DNA of 64,000 nt, taken from assembly GCF_003946645.1 (NCBI RefSeq), contig NZ_RHOU01000011.1:1-64000 (forward strand), in the 5' to 3' direction. Under the pieces are notes generated by a model. The model worked only from the letters and a program-made list of their open reading frames with translations, ran no database searches and was not told where the DNA came from. The DNA comes from Lapidilactobacillus wuchangensis. Its GTDB lineage: Bacteria; Bacillota; Bacilli; Lactobacillales; Lactobacillaceae. Below are positions 15,376 through 23,930 of this stretch, one piece after another; within the stretch, counting starts at the first letter, position 1; every line of letters starts with the position of its first letter. A program made the position numbers and the translations under genes.

Positions 15376-16827
15376 TTATTGATTAATTGAAACTGGCTGC
15401 TCCGATAAAACACGCTTACGATTCAAAAGATAACCACAAATAAAAGTACTTAGAAAACCACTTAGCAAGGTGATTAGCATGATCAAGCCATGGATGCCCC
15501 AATATTGCACCGGAATAATGACTAGTGACAATGGTCCAGCAGGGCCGGCAGAAATGGCGTACTCTTGGCTCCAAGCCACTAGCAGACCAGCTAGACCAGC
15601 ACTGCCCATGACGCAAATAAATGGATAACGATTGGGAATCGTGACACCAAACATTGATGGTTCTGTGACGCCCAGTAGTGAAGAAATTGTTGCTGATAAT
15701 GCCAAACTGCGCTTTTTGCCGTGCTTTGTTAATAAAACCATTGCTAAATCAGCGCCGGCTTCAGCCATGCAAATCGTGGCAATAATGGCAATCATCTGGC
15801 TTTGCTGAGTGGCAGCGATTTGCTGAATGTTGAAGGCAATCAAAGCATAATGCAGGCCGGACACCACTAGTGGTTCCCATAATAAACCAAAGATTAAGCC
15901 GGCGATTAGTGGTTGGTATTTGAAGAGAGCGGTTAATGGATCAGTAATCCAGCTAGCCAGTTGATTGGTCACCGGCCCGATAACTAGGAAAGTAAAAAAG
16001 GCGGTCACAAAAATAGCCAGTGGTGCCACCACAATCGATTGAAGAATATTCGGCAAATAACGTTTCAATAATTTCTCCAATTGAACTAATAACAAGGCGG
16101 CTAATAAAGGCGGTAAGACAGAATTTTGATAACCAATTTGTTGGATTTTTAAACCAAAGATATCCCAATAAACTGGCTTAATTTTACCACTAAAAACCCC
16201 GCTCATCTCACTACTTGGCAACAATTGACTGTTGATTAAAACCAAGCCCAGAACGATGCCTAAGGCGGGATTACCACCGAAGCGTTTAGTAGCTGACCAA
16301 CAGACCAACACCGGAATATAAGTGAAGGCCGTGTTGGCGACCATGATAATCATTTCAGTGAGCCCTTTAAATTGTGGAAATTGTTGAATTAAAGTGGTCG
16401 CACCAAAAATACCTGGTGCAGTCAGGACATTGCCAATTCCCAGCAGGACACCAGCACCAACAATTACTGGCAAGATTGGGATGAAAATATCCGCAAAAAC
16501 AGTTAAACCTTGTTGTAACCAATTTTTGTGAGCAGTTTGGACAATTTTAGAACTTACTTTTGCCAGTTTATTTTGGTCAAGTTGTTGTTCAAGCGCCGAG
16601 TAGAGAGAATCGATTTTTGTGGGGCCAATAATAATTTGAAATTGACCTTGTTGTTTCATGATCCCCATGACTTCTGGTAGTTCTTTCAATTGGATTTCGT
16701 CGACCAAGCTAGGATCCAGTAATGAAAAGCGTAAGCGCGTGACACAATGGGTAACTAATTTGATATTTTTCTGACCACCAAGTTTCTCAATCATATTTGT
16801 TGCAGTTTTCTTCAGATTCGTGCTCAT
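15376..16827 (-). CDS. PTS sugar transporter, EIIBC subunit (glucose/sucrose family)
   Basis: 483 aa. N-terminal EIIB domain with the phosphorylated cysteine in THCVTRLRFSL (about residue 27), then an EIIC domain with about ten membrane segments and the motif SSLLGVTEPSMFGV. There is no EIIA domain, so it needs EIIA from elsewhere. GGGGGA stands before the ATG at 16827. It is the first gene of the PTS-SGNH-GntR group. No phosphoglycosidase accompanies it, so the sugar (sucrose, trehalose, beta-glucoside, MurNAc or other) cannot be named. Confidence 0.9.
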   Translation of the reverse strand: MSTNLKKTATNMIEKLGGQKNIKLVTHCVTRLRFSLLDPSLVDEIQLKELPEVMGIMKQQGQFQIIIGPTKIDSLYSALEQQLDQNKLAKVSSKIVQTAHKNWLQQGLTVFADIFIPILPVIVGAGVLLGIGNVLTAPGIFGATTLIQQFPQFKGLTEMIIMVANTAFTYIPVLVCWSATKRFGGNPALGIVLGLVLINSQLLPSSEMSGVFSGKIKPVYWDIFGLKIQQIGYQNSVLPPLLAALLLVQLEKLLKRYLPNILQSIVVAPLAIFVTAFFTFLVIGPVTNQLASWITDPLTALFKYQPLIAGLIFGLLWEPLVVSGLHYALIAFNIQQIAATQQSQMIAIIATICMAEAGADLAMVLLTKHGKKRSLALSATISSLLGVTEPSMFGVTIPNRYPFICVMGSAGLAGLLVAWSQEYAISAGPAGPLSLVIIPVQYWGIHGLIMLITLLSGFLSTFICGYLLNRKRVLSEQPVSINQ

Positions 16828-16905
16828 AGATGATTCCCCCAAAACAATCCATCAAGCAGTAATGACTAAAAACCAAGTTTATTTCACTTGCGCAGCAGTG
16901 ACTAT

Positions 16906-16917
16906 TTGTTTAGACAA
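16906..16917. promoter_or_regulatory. Candidate GntR (TreR-like) operator before the PTS gene
   Basis: TTGTTTAGACAA resembles the palindrome TTGTNTANACAA bound by TreR-like GntR regulators and lies about 80 bp before the PTS start. Confidence 0.5.
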
Positions 16918-16960
16918 GTTACTACTGTAAGCCTACCACAAAGCCTTTCATTTTGAAGTT

Positions 16961-16994
16961 TTAACGACTCGTTAACTAGCACTTTTCTTAACGA
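16961..16994. promoter_or_regulatory. TTAACGA palindrome and repeat in the PTS promoter region
   Basis: TTAACGA-C-TCGTTAA (16961-16975) is a perfect 7+1+7 inverted repeat, and TTAACGA occurs again at 16988-16994. The spacing suggests a second protein-binding site upstream of the PTS operon. I do not recognise the regulator. Confidence 0.45.
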
Positions 16995-17142
16995 TGATTA
17001 ATTAAACGAATAAAATTATCAGCTTTTTGTTAATGGAATTGTTTAAAATTGGGTTCTTTGCACGAATGGGTGTTGGTGAGAGTGTTGTTTTGAAATGATA
17101 CGGGCACTGATCGAAGCTATGATATAGGTCTAAAACTGAATT

Positions 17143-17976
17143 GAGTCTGACTCCATTCCGGGCTGCTTGGCGTGGAACGCGGCCGACGTTGATTTGAGCT
17201 TATTGCTGCGCAACAATCTCAAATACAAGTCTTATTGTAAGTGCTAAAGCACCAACAATAATTTGGCGGCTGACGCCAAGATCCCTCCATTCCGTCCAGA
17301 GTTGAGTTGGTGCACTTTATCTTTGTTAATACTTCAAGGCAGTATTTGTAAGAGTATGATGATCACACGACTGATGTCACCGCTAATTTGGCGAATGATA
17401 ACCCAGTATTCTTCATCACGTGTAGAGTTTGTTGAGTCAAATTTAACCTTGGCAGCTATCAAAGCAGCACAAACGTCACTCGCCCAGCAAACACCTGTGG
17501 AAACGGACAGAATTGAGCACCACTGTTTAGAAAAACAGACTGTGGGAAATAACAAAGCCCGTTTGACAAGTTTTCTGGAATTAAACCAGAAACTGTCAAA
17601 CAGGCTTTTTCGTATTACTATTCAGTTGCGACCCCAATTTGAATTAAGTTGATTAGACCCACTATCATTGTCTTAATCACTAACAAAGCTGGAGCGGACC
17701 ACCTCAACTCCAGACGGAATGGAGGGCGTGGTTTTCAGCCGCCAAATTCTTCTTAGCGATTTATCGCTTAGAAGAAGGCTCGCATTTGAAACAATTTGGT
17801 CTCCAATTGGTTCAAATCGATGCCGGCCGCGTTCCACAACCAGCAAGCCCGCAATGGAGTCAGACTCAATGGCGTTTTAGCGTCTTCACCATGGGTTTTG
17901 ATTCTTGCTTTGTAATTGGCTCAGATCAGTGTCGGCCGCGTTCCACGCCAAGCAGCCCGCAATGCAGTCAGACTCA
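17143..17976. repeat. Composite structured repeat CE4, with R-type modules at both ends
   Basis: The left end (17143-17305) is an R module in reverse orientation, not an L module: CTTGGCGT with ACGCCAAG at the base, P3 TTGAGC...CTCAA and P2 TTATTGTAAGTGC with GCACCAACAATAA. The C hairpin is at 17556-17611, and a forward R module at 17705-17875 (P2 CTTCTTAGCGA with TCGCTTAGAAG). A lone R end follows at 17920-17976. The longest open frame through it (17263-17652) crosses these repeats and is not taken as a gene. Confidence 0.85.
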
Positions 17977-18036
17977 ATTCTGTTTAAACCACAGAACTTC
18001 TCTCGTGCTCAACTAAGAAGCGTCTAACTGAGCTCC

Positions 18037-18954
18037 CTATGGCAAATCGTTGCCGGCAGCTAAGTATAGTTCATACCATTCTGAACGAGTCAGTTGAACT
18101 TGGTCAGCTTCGCAGATTTGTTTCAAACGATCAGCGTTGGTCGTACCAGCAATCACTTGGACGCTAGTTGGCAAACGTAAGATCCAAGCCGCTGCCACAG
18201 CGTTAACATTGCTGTTATATTTGTCAGCCATTTTCTTCAGAACGGCATTCAGTTTAGGAAACTTCGGATTATTAATAAAGACGCCTTCGAAGAAACCATA
18301 TTGATAAGGACTCCAAGCTTGAATTGTCATGTTGTTCAAACGAGAGTATTCATATAGGCCACCATCATGATTGATACTGCGATTGTCAGCCATATTAGTA
18401 TGGAAGCCGAAATCAATCATGCCGGTGTGCATTAGGCCTAATTGGAGTTGGTTGATGACCAATGGTTGGGCCACAGCTTGTTGAAGTAATTCAACTTGCA
18501 TTGGATTAAAATTGCTGACCCCGAACTCGCGAACCTTGCCAGCTTTTTGTAATTCGAAGAAAGCTTCAGCAATTTCGTCAGGTTCCATTAAGGCATCTGG
18601 TCGGTGCAACAGTAAGAAGTCAACATGATCTAAGCCCATTCGCTCCAAACTGCCGTTGAGACCGTCAATAATATGCTTTTTAGAAAAGTCATATTGATGT
18701 TGGCCGATACCAACTTTGGTTTGAATTAAAATGTTATCGCGGTTAATACTGGAAGCAGCTAAGGCATCACCAAAGCGCGTCTCGGCATCACCACCACCGT
18801 AAATATCAGCATTATCAAAAAAGTTGATGCCTTGATCAACGGCTGTTTCTAATAAGTTAACTGTTTCATCAATGGTTTTGTCAGGAATGCGCATTAAACC
18901 GAGGGCGATTTCTGAGGCATTAATGTTTTCGAGTCCGATACTAACTTGACGCAT
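18037..18954 (-). CDS. Aldo/keto reductase
   Basis: 305 aa TIM-barrel AKR, of the YcsN/YdhF-like group. The catalytic tetrad is visible: Asp47, Tyr52 (NADIYGGG), Lys80 (QTKVG) and His117 (LLLHRPD). It reduces a carbonyl with NADPH; the substrate is unknown. AGGAGG is 7 nt from the ATG. The PEBP-family gene lies 11 nt upstream on the same strand, so the two are probably cotranscribed. Confidence 0.93.
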   Translation of the reverse strand: MRQVSIGLENINASEIALGLMRIPDKTIDETVNLLETAVDQGINFFDNADIYGGGDAETRFGDALAASSINRDNILIQTKVGIGQHQYDFSKKHIIDGLNGSLERMGLDHVDFLLLHRPDALMEPDEIAEAFFELQKAGKVREFGVSNFNPMQVELLQQAVAQPLVINQLQLGLMHTGMIDFGFHTNMADNRSINHDGGLYEYSRLNNMTIQAWSPYQYGFFEGVFINNPKFPKLNAVLKKMADKYNSNVNAVAAAWILRLPTSVQVIAGTTNADRLKQICEADQVQLTRSEWYELYLAAGNDLP

Positions 18955-18965
18955 AATGAATCCTC

Positions 18966-19478
18966 CTATGCACGGCCAGGCAACAATAAGGTTGCGGTCG
19001 TAATAATTTGTGGTTCAATTGCTTGTTGAAATTGATTAAACCAGAAGCCGGATTGAAGTTCAAGGGGTTGCTTAAGTGCGTAGACCGTTAATTGATACTG
19101 ATGTGTCCGATCAGGTGGTTGTGGCCCCACATAATGTTGATAAATTGTAGGGTCACTTTGATGAATCAGCCCACCAGCATTACTATTACGACCTTGGACA
19201 AAATTAAATTGAGGATGCTGACTGCTGTCTTCGGGAATCTCAGTGACATCTGGGGCAAAATTTGCCGCCAGCCAATGGATCCAAACGAAACCACTAACAG
19301 GCACAGCATCATAATCTAATAAGCTAAGTGCCAAACTTTTAGTTTCTGCAGGCACCTCACGAATACTAATCGGCGGCGAGATAATCGGATAGCCCTGATA
19401 CTGTTCGTTAAGTGACGCATATTTACTATAACGATCGGCTAGAAAGCCGCTCGCCGTTAACGGTACTTTAATTTGCAA
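18966..19478 (-). CDS. YbhB/YbcL-type Raf kinase inhibitor-like protein (PEBP family)
   Basis: 170 aa. PEBP signatures: LLDYDAVPVSGFVWIHWLAAN (about 53-73) and YVGPQPPDRTHQYQLTVYAL (about 115-134). No signal peptide. The start is TTG with GGGAG 8 nt upstream. Bacterial members have no settled function. It is the first gene of a two-gene unit with the aldo/keto reductase. Confidence 0.88.
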   Translation of the reverse strand: MQIKVPLTASGFLADRYSKYASLNEQYQGYPIISPPISIREVPAETKSLALSLLDYDAVPVSGFVWIHWLAANFAPDVTEIPEDSSQHPQFNFVQGRNSNAGGLIHQSDPTIYQHYVGPQPPDRTHQYQLTVYALKQPLELQSGFWFNQFQQAIEPQIITTATLLLPGRA

Positions 19479-19568
19479 TCAATCGTCTCCCTTGGCTACA
19501 TTTATGAGTGCGGCTTGCGTTATACTAGTAGTAAGTAACATTATAAAAATAAAGTAGAGGCTAAATAA

Positions 19569-20540
19569 ATGATAGTGACTTTACCTTTAAATACTAAAGT
19601 TCAAGCTTTGTTACAGCACGAACGTGAACGGATTGCACCACAAAAACTCGAATTAGAAGTGGCGGGACCAGATTCCTTAGTCCTTGATCCCACGGCCTCA
19701 AAAATTATTCGTGATCCCCAAAATAATCTACATCTAATGATTCCGAATCCACGCTTTGCTAATTTTATTGTAGCTCATGAATTGCTTCATTTACAACAAG
19801 AAGGCCGTCAAAGTATTAAAATTAGTTCAGCTCATCAAGACCACTCTGAGATTGATCAAGTCTTGCTGACCTTGGGCCGAATTATGTTAGAATCATTGGT
19901 TCATGTGCCTATGCGAGATTATTTAGTTGCGGCTGATGCCTTAGATCAGCCAACTCAATTAGCTATGCGTCAATATTATACCCATAATTTATTGCGTGAT
20001 GCGCCGGGCACCGGGGAAACGACCACAATGATGGCGAACAGTTTGCAATTGTTTGACGCGCGGATTTTTCTAACGGCGGCACAAGTCGCTGACACTAGCT
20101 GGGCGACTGATTATCCCCAAGCCTGGGCCATTGCTGATCAATTATGGCAAATTGCCACGAGCAAGGAATTGCGGACTAATCGAGATTTACGCGGCACCTT
20201 GTTGAAATTACTGAAGCTGTTTGCTGAACAGCAAGCAGGTTTGCCAGTTGAGTTTAGTCGCGACTTATTAGTCACGCCCGTTTTGTCACCTCGAGAATTA
20301 AAGCTGCGCGTTGAACAATTATTCCAATTGTGGCATGACCCGGCTAAACAATCTGATTATTTAGTGATTAGTAAAAAAGATGATCAAGCTACTTGGCGTC
20401 TGTCGTTATCACCTAAGCAGCAAGCTAAGGAAGCAATGTTGCAACGTTATCAACTATCAGTTGCTGAATTTTGTCAGCAATATCACTTTGATTATGCGGG
20501 ACGCGATGAGCCGATTTTTGCTGCTGAGGAGGTCAAATAA
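19569..20540 (+). CDS. IpaB/EvcA-family protein with HExxH metalloprotease-like motif
   Basis: 323 aa, no signal peptide. His70-Glu71-x-x-His74 in IVAHELLHLQQ is a zinc-protease-type motif. The rest is helical and I recognise no further domain. Lactobacilli carry similar proteins annotated IpaB/EvcA, a name that says nothing firm about function. The stop codon overlaps the start of the Sir2 gene and chorismate mutase follows, so these three are one translationally coupled operon. The expected activity, peptidase or not, is unproven. Confidence 0.7.
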   Translation: MIVTLPLNTKVQALLQHERERIAPQKLELEVAGPDSLVLDPTASKIIRDPQNNLHLMIPNPRFANFIVAHELLHLQQEGRQSIKISSAHQDHSEIDQVLLTLGRIMLESLVHVPMRDYLVAADALDQPTQLAMRQYYTHNLLRDAPGTGETTTMMANSLQLFDARIFLTAAQVADTSWATDYPQAWAIADQLWQIATSKELRTNRDLRGTLLKLLKLFAEQQAGLPVEFSRDLLVTPVLSPRELKLRVEQLFQLWHDPAKQSDYLVISKKDDQATWRLSLSPKQQAKEAMLQRYQLSVAEFCQQYHFDYAGRDEPIFAAEEVK

Positions 20541-21256
20541 TGGCGACCGTTGCTGATTTAGCGACTGCGATTAAGCAAGCGCAGAATTTAGTGTTTTTAA
20601 CTGGTGCTGGCGTTTCGACTCATTCAGGTATTCCTGATTATCGCTCTAAAACAGGCCTGTATGCCGATCAGGCTGATCCTGAGTATCTTCTGAGCCATGA
20701 AAATCTTGAGGCACACCCAGCTGATTTTTACGATTTTGTGATGCAGCGGATGTATTATCCTCAGGCCAATCCCAATGAAATTCATCAGGAAATTGCCCGG
20801 CTCTGTAATCAGAAGGGGCAATTAATTACCCAAAACGTTGATGGCTTGGACATAAAAGCTGGCAATCAGCACGTCATCGAGTTTCATGGTGATCTATACG
20901 ATTTGTATTGCCAGAAATGTGGGCAAAGTGTGAGCTATCAAGAATATGCCCAAGATTATCACCATCAACTTGATCAAGGAATTATCCGACCGCGGATTGT
21001 TTTGTACAACGAGCCAATTAATACGGCTAAACTGACTGCCTCAGTGGCGACTGTTAATCAGGCCGATTTGATCATGATTGTTGGCACTAGTTTTCGGGTC
21101 TATCCTTTTGCCCAATTACTGCAGTATCGTGGTGCGGCGGTGCCAGTTTTCGTCATTAATCAAGAACAAATTGCGGCCCCAGACAGTGTGCAAATGATCC
21201 AGGGGGATGCTTTGAAAATTTTCCAAGAATTAACGGAGGCTTTACAATCATGCTAG
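20540..21256 (+). CDS. Sir2-family NAD-dependent deacylase with only one Cys pair
   Basis: 238 aa sirtuin. NAD-binding TGAGVSTHSGIPDYR (21-35), TQNVDGL (97-103), catalytic His116 in EFHGDL. The first zinc-binding pair Cys124/Cys127 (YCQKCG) is present, but the second CxxC normally found some 15-25 residues later is missing; the matching stretch reads HHQLDQGIIRPRIVLYNEP. Zinc binding may therefore be altered or lost. It overlaps the genes on both sides. It could act on acyl-lysines or as an ADP-ribosyltransferase. Confidence 0.9.
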   Translation: MATVADLATAIKQAQNLVFLTGAGVSTHSGIPDYRSKTGLYADQADPEYLLSHENLEAHPADFYDFVMQRMYYPQANPNEIHQEIARLCNQKGQLITQNVDGLDIKAGNQHVIEFHGDLYDLYCQKCGQSVSYQEYAQDYHHQLDQGIIRPRIVLYNEPINTAKLTASVATVNQADLIMIVGTSFRVYPFAQLLQYRGAAVPVFVINQEQIAAPDSVQMIQGDALKIFQELTEALQSC

Positions 21257-21543
21257 AACCAGAACGACAAGAAATTGATGAAATCGATCAACAATTAGTG
21301 GATTTATTAGTCCGGCGCTTAGCGGTTTCAGAAAAAATCGCCACGACCAAACTGGCGCACAATCTGCCTTTATTGGATCAGCAACGAGAAAAACTGGTTT
21401 ATCAACGAGTTGCCGATCAAACGCCCGTTGATAAACGGCCATATTTAAAGACGCTATTCACTGACATTATGCTGGTTTCCAAGCAGTATCAGGCCAAACT
21501 AATGAAAGCTTGGCAAGATGACCATGCAACAACTGATAAATAA
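21250..21543 (+). CDS. Chorismate mutase, AroQ type
   Basis: 97 aa, the normal size of a monofunctional AroQ domain. It converts chorismate to prephenate, the first step towards Phe and Tyr. The N-terminus EIDEIDQQLVDLLVRRLAVSEKIATTK carries the family helix with the Arg-Lys pair. It overlaps the Sir2 gene by 7 nt and ends the three-gene operon. No other aromatic biosynthesis gene is near, so its link to Sir2 is not explained. Confidence 0.9.
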   Translation: MLEPERQEIDEIDQQLVDLLVRRLAVSEKIATTKLAHNLPLLDQQREKLVYQRVADQTPVDKRPYLKTLFTDIMLVSKQYQAKLMKAWQDDHATTDK

Positions 21544-21555
21544 TGATTGGTCACA

Positions 21556-21595
21556 GAAAAACCACCACGCTAAAAAACAGCGCGGTGGTTTTCTG
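21556..21595 (+). terminator. Terminator after chorismate mutase
   Basis: AGAAAACCACCGCGC-type stem: GAAAAACCACCACGC pairs with GCGCGGTGGTTTTC around an A-rich loop. The right arm ends in TTTTC. Confidence 0.8.
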
Positions 21596-21658
21596 AAAAT
21601 TCGCGAAGGCCCTTGCAACTCGTAATAATTTCTTTATACTTATAAAAGATTATTAATC

Positions 21659-21695
21659 GTGTTCGGGATAGCAAACAACCGCTATTCCTCACAAC
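21659..21695 (+). repeat. Mini HR repeat (basal stem only)
   Basis: GTGTTCGGGATAGC pairs with GCTATTCCTCACAAC around AAACAACC. The termini are those of a full HR unit, but the whole upper hairpin is missing. It lies about 10 nt before the AAGGGG of the permease gene, the same position full HR units take at other genes. Confidence 0.85.
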
Positions 21696-21717
21696 TTATT
21701 TTAAGGGGCTTAGCAAG

Positions 21718-23163
21718 ATGGATGATTTAGAACCGAAAAAGAAATTTATTAGTTGGCCAGTTATTGCGTTGATGGACTTTGTGACGGTAATTGGTTTCGA
21801 CGATATTATTTATAACTTCCGTAACCAGGGTTTGGGTACGGTAACGACTTGGATTTTAATGCTATTTTTATTCGTGATTCCTTACGAAATGATGGTTGGT
21901 CACTTGGGCTCTGTTTTCAGTAAAGAGGGTGGCGGTTTATCCTCTTGGGTCCGTGGTACTTGGGGCGACACTTGGGGTTATATTGCCGCTTGGATTTATT
22001 GGGTCGTTGGGTTGCCATACGTTGTTGACGTTGCCAATTCGATGGTGATTTCTTTCGGCTGGTTGGTCAATGGGAATCCTTCCATGCAAGATCATATGAG
22101 TAATAGTATGTTTGCTTTATTGACGGCTGTTATTTTCACGCTCTTTATTTTCATTCAACACCATTTACGCAATTCGTTGCAGTGGCTGGGCATTATTGGT
22201 GGTGGCGCCATGTTCATCATGACCATCTTGTATGTCATCATGACTTTTGCTTATTTAGGCAAAGGGAATATGCCGCACACCGAACCATTTACCATTAAGT
22301 CAATGATTCCGAAGTTTAACTTTACGTATTTCACGACGATTGGTTTATTCATTTTTGCCATGAACGGGTCTGAGTATGTTGCTCCTTATGTTACTGAGAT
22401 GAAGGACGGCAAGCGGGACTTTCCTAAGGCGATGTGGATGTTAGCCATTATGACTGGTTTCTTAACAGTTCTCGGTTCATTCTCGCTAGGTGTTTTCTTC
22501 AACGCTCATCATTTGCCCAATGATTTGAAAATGAACGGTTCTTATTACGCCTTTCAATACATGGGCGAGGAATTTGGCATGGGCCGTTTCTTCCTTTATG
22601 CTTTTGCCGTTACCCAAGCGATTTATATGATGGCACAATTAGCGGTGCTGATTGATGCTGGTACCCGGATGTTCTTGTCAGATACGGCTAAGAAATACTT
22701 GCCACGACAACTGACCAAGCTTGACAATCGTGGCTTGCCAATCAATGGTTACTGGTTAACGACCGGAATTTGTATGGTGATCATGGTGCTTAGTGCCACT
22801 TTGCCGAACATGAACTCGATTTTTAATCAGCTCTTGAATCTTAATGGGATTGTTTCGCCATTTGCGACTTGCTTCTTGTTCACTTCATTTATTTGGGTGC
22901 GGTTGAAGCAGGATAAGTATCCTTCAGAATTTGTTTATATTAAAAATCGTAAACTTGCCTTAACTGTAGGTTGGTGGTGCTTGATTTTAACCTTTGGCGC
23001 TGCTTGCTTGTCAGTCTTCCAAGTTGATGAACCAGTGGGCTCAGCTGCATACTGGCATGTGATTGCGTTAAATATTATTGAACCAATTATTATGGTCGGT
23101 ATTGGCGCAATCTTGCCATTGATTGCTCGGGCACAACGACGCTCTGGAAAATATGCTGATTAG
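21718..23163 (+). CDS. APC-family amino acid permease
   Basis: 481 aa with about 12 membrane segments. The glycine-rich start of the transport core is KEGGGLSSWVRGTWGDTWGY (about 70-90), as in amino acid/polyamine/organocation transporters; it resembles glutamate/GABA-type antiporters but the substrate is not certain. AAGGGG lies ahead of the ATG, with a mini HR hairpin just upstream. Monocistronic. Confidence 0.9.
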   Translation: MDDLEPKKKFISWPVIALMDFVTVIGFDDIIYNFRNQGLGTVTTWILMLFLFVIPYEMMVGHLGSVFSKEGGGLSSWVRGTWGDTWGYIAAWIYWVVGLPYVVDVANSMVISFGWLVNGNPSMQDHMSNSMFALLTAVIFTLFIFIQHHLRNSLQWLGIIGGGAMFIMTILYVIMTFAYLGKGNMPHTEPFTIKSMIPKFNFTYFTTIGLFIFAMNGSEYVAPYVTEMKDGKRDFPKAMWMLAIMTGFLTVLGSFSLGVFFNAHHLPNDLKMNGSYYAFQYMGEEFGMGRFFLYAFAVTQAIYMMAQLAVLIDAGTRMFLSDTAKKYLPRQLTKLDNRGLPINGYWLTTGICMVIMVLSATLPNMNSIFNQLLNLNGIVSPFATCFLFTSFIWVRLKQDKYPSEFVYIKNRKLALTVGWWCLILTFGAACLSVFQVDEPVGSAAYWHVIALNIIEPIIMVGIGAILPLIARAQRRSGKYAD

Positions 23164-23216
23164 AACTGTTTCGAAAGTTAGTTTACTAGACATCGAATAG
23201 TGCCGTCTTCCCTAAA

Positions 23217-23866
23217 CTGGAAGGCGGTTGCTGGGTGATTTTAATTTTAACTAGTTTTTAGGCAGAGTAGTGGACAACTCCGTTGCGGCCGGCGGGTTGT
23301 GGAACGCTGCGGGCATTGATTTAAGCTTTTGCTGCGCAAAATCTTAAATACAAGCCTTATCCTAAGCGCTAAAGCGCCAAGGATAATTTCGCGGCTGACA
23401 ACCCGGCGGCCTCCACTGCGTTTTGAGCTAGGCCGAACCACTTGAGATTTAATAGATAGCAAGGCAGCACTGGCAAAGCTAGACGCCAATCGCCCAGCAA
23501 CCACCTTGATGAAACTAACAGAATTGAGCACCACTAATTTGAAAAACAATTAGCGCAAAATAATAAGTCTGTTTGACAATCTGGATAAACCCAGAAACTG
23601 TCAGACAGACTTTTTTGACATTACTATTCAGTTGTTGCAACAATTTGAATTAAGTTGATTAATCCCACTGCAACTGCCTATATCACTCGCAAAACTGAAG
23701 TGTTCTACCTCAACTCCAGACGGAATGGAGGGATCTTGGTGTCAGCCGCCAAATTATTGTTGGTGCTTTAGCACTTACAATAAGACCTGTATTGAAGACT
23801 TTTGAAAAAAGGCTTCAATCAGTGTCGGCCGCGTTCCACGCCAAGCAGCCCGGAATGGAGTCAGAC
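23217..23866 (+). repeat. Composite structured repeat CE5
   Basis: One of the clearest copies. Outer stem P0: GGCGGTTGCTGGGTGATT (from about 23223) pairs, with G-T wobbles, with AATCGCCCAGCAACCACC in the linker. L module from 23262 with basal CGGGTTGT and ACAACCCG, P2 ATCCTAAGCGC with GCGCCAAGGAT. C hairpin 23565-23617 (TCTGTTTGACA with TGTCAGACAGA, then T6). R module 23711-23866 with CTTGGTGT and ACGCCAAG. Confidence 0.9.
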
Positions 23867-23930
23867 CTTGTTCTGTTTTAACATCTTATCCAAGTTTTAG
23901 AAGCTCAAATTAGTTGTATGGTGAACAGAC

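Noticed and set aside
16942-16955. cre-like sequence TGAAAGGCTTTGTG before the PTS gene
   Set aside because: The invariant central CG is GC here.
17263-17652. 129-aa open frame inside CE4
   Set aside because: It runs through the P2/P3 hairpins and the C hairpin of the repeat, has no good ribosome site, and other CE copies break the frame.
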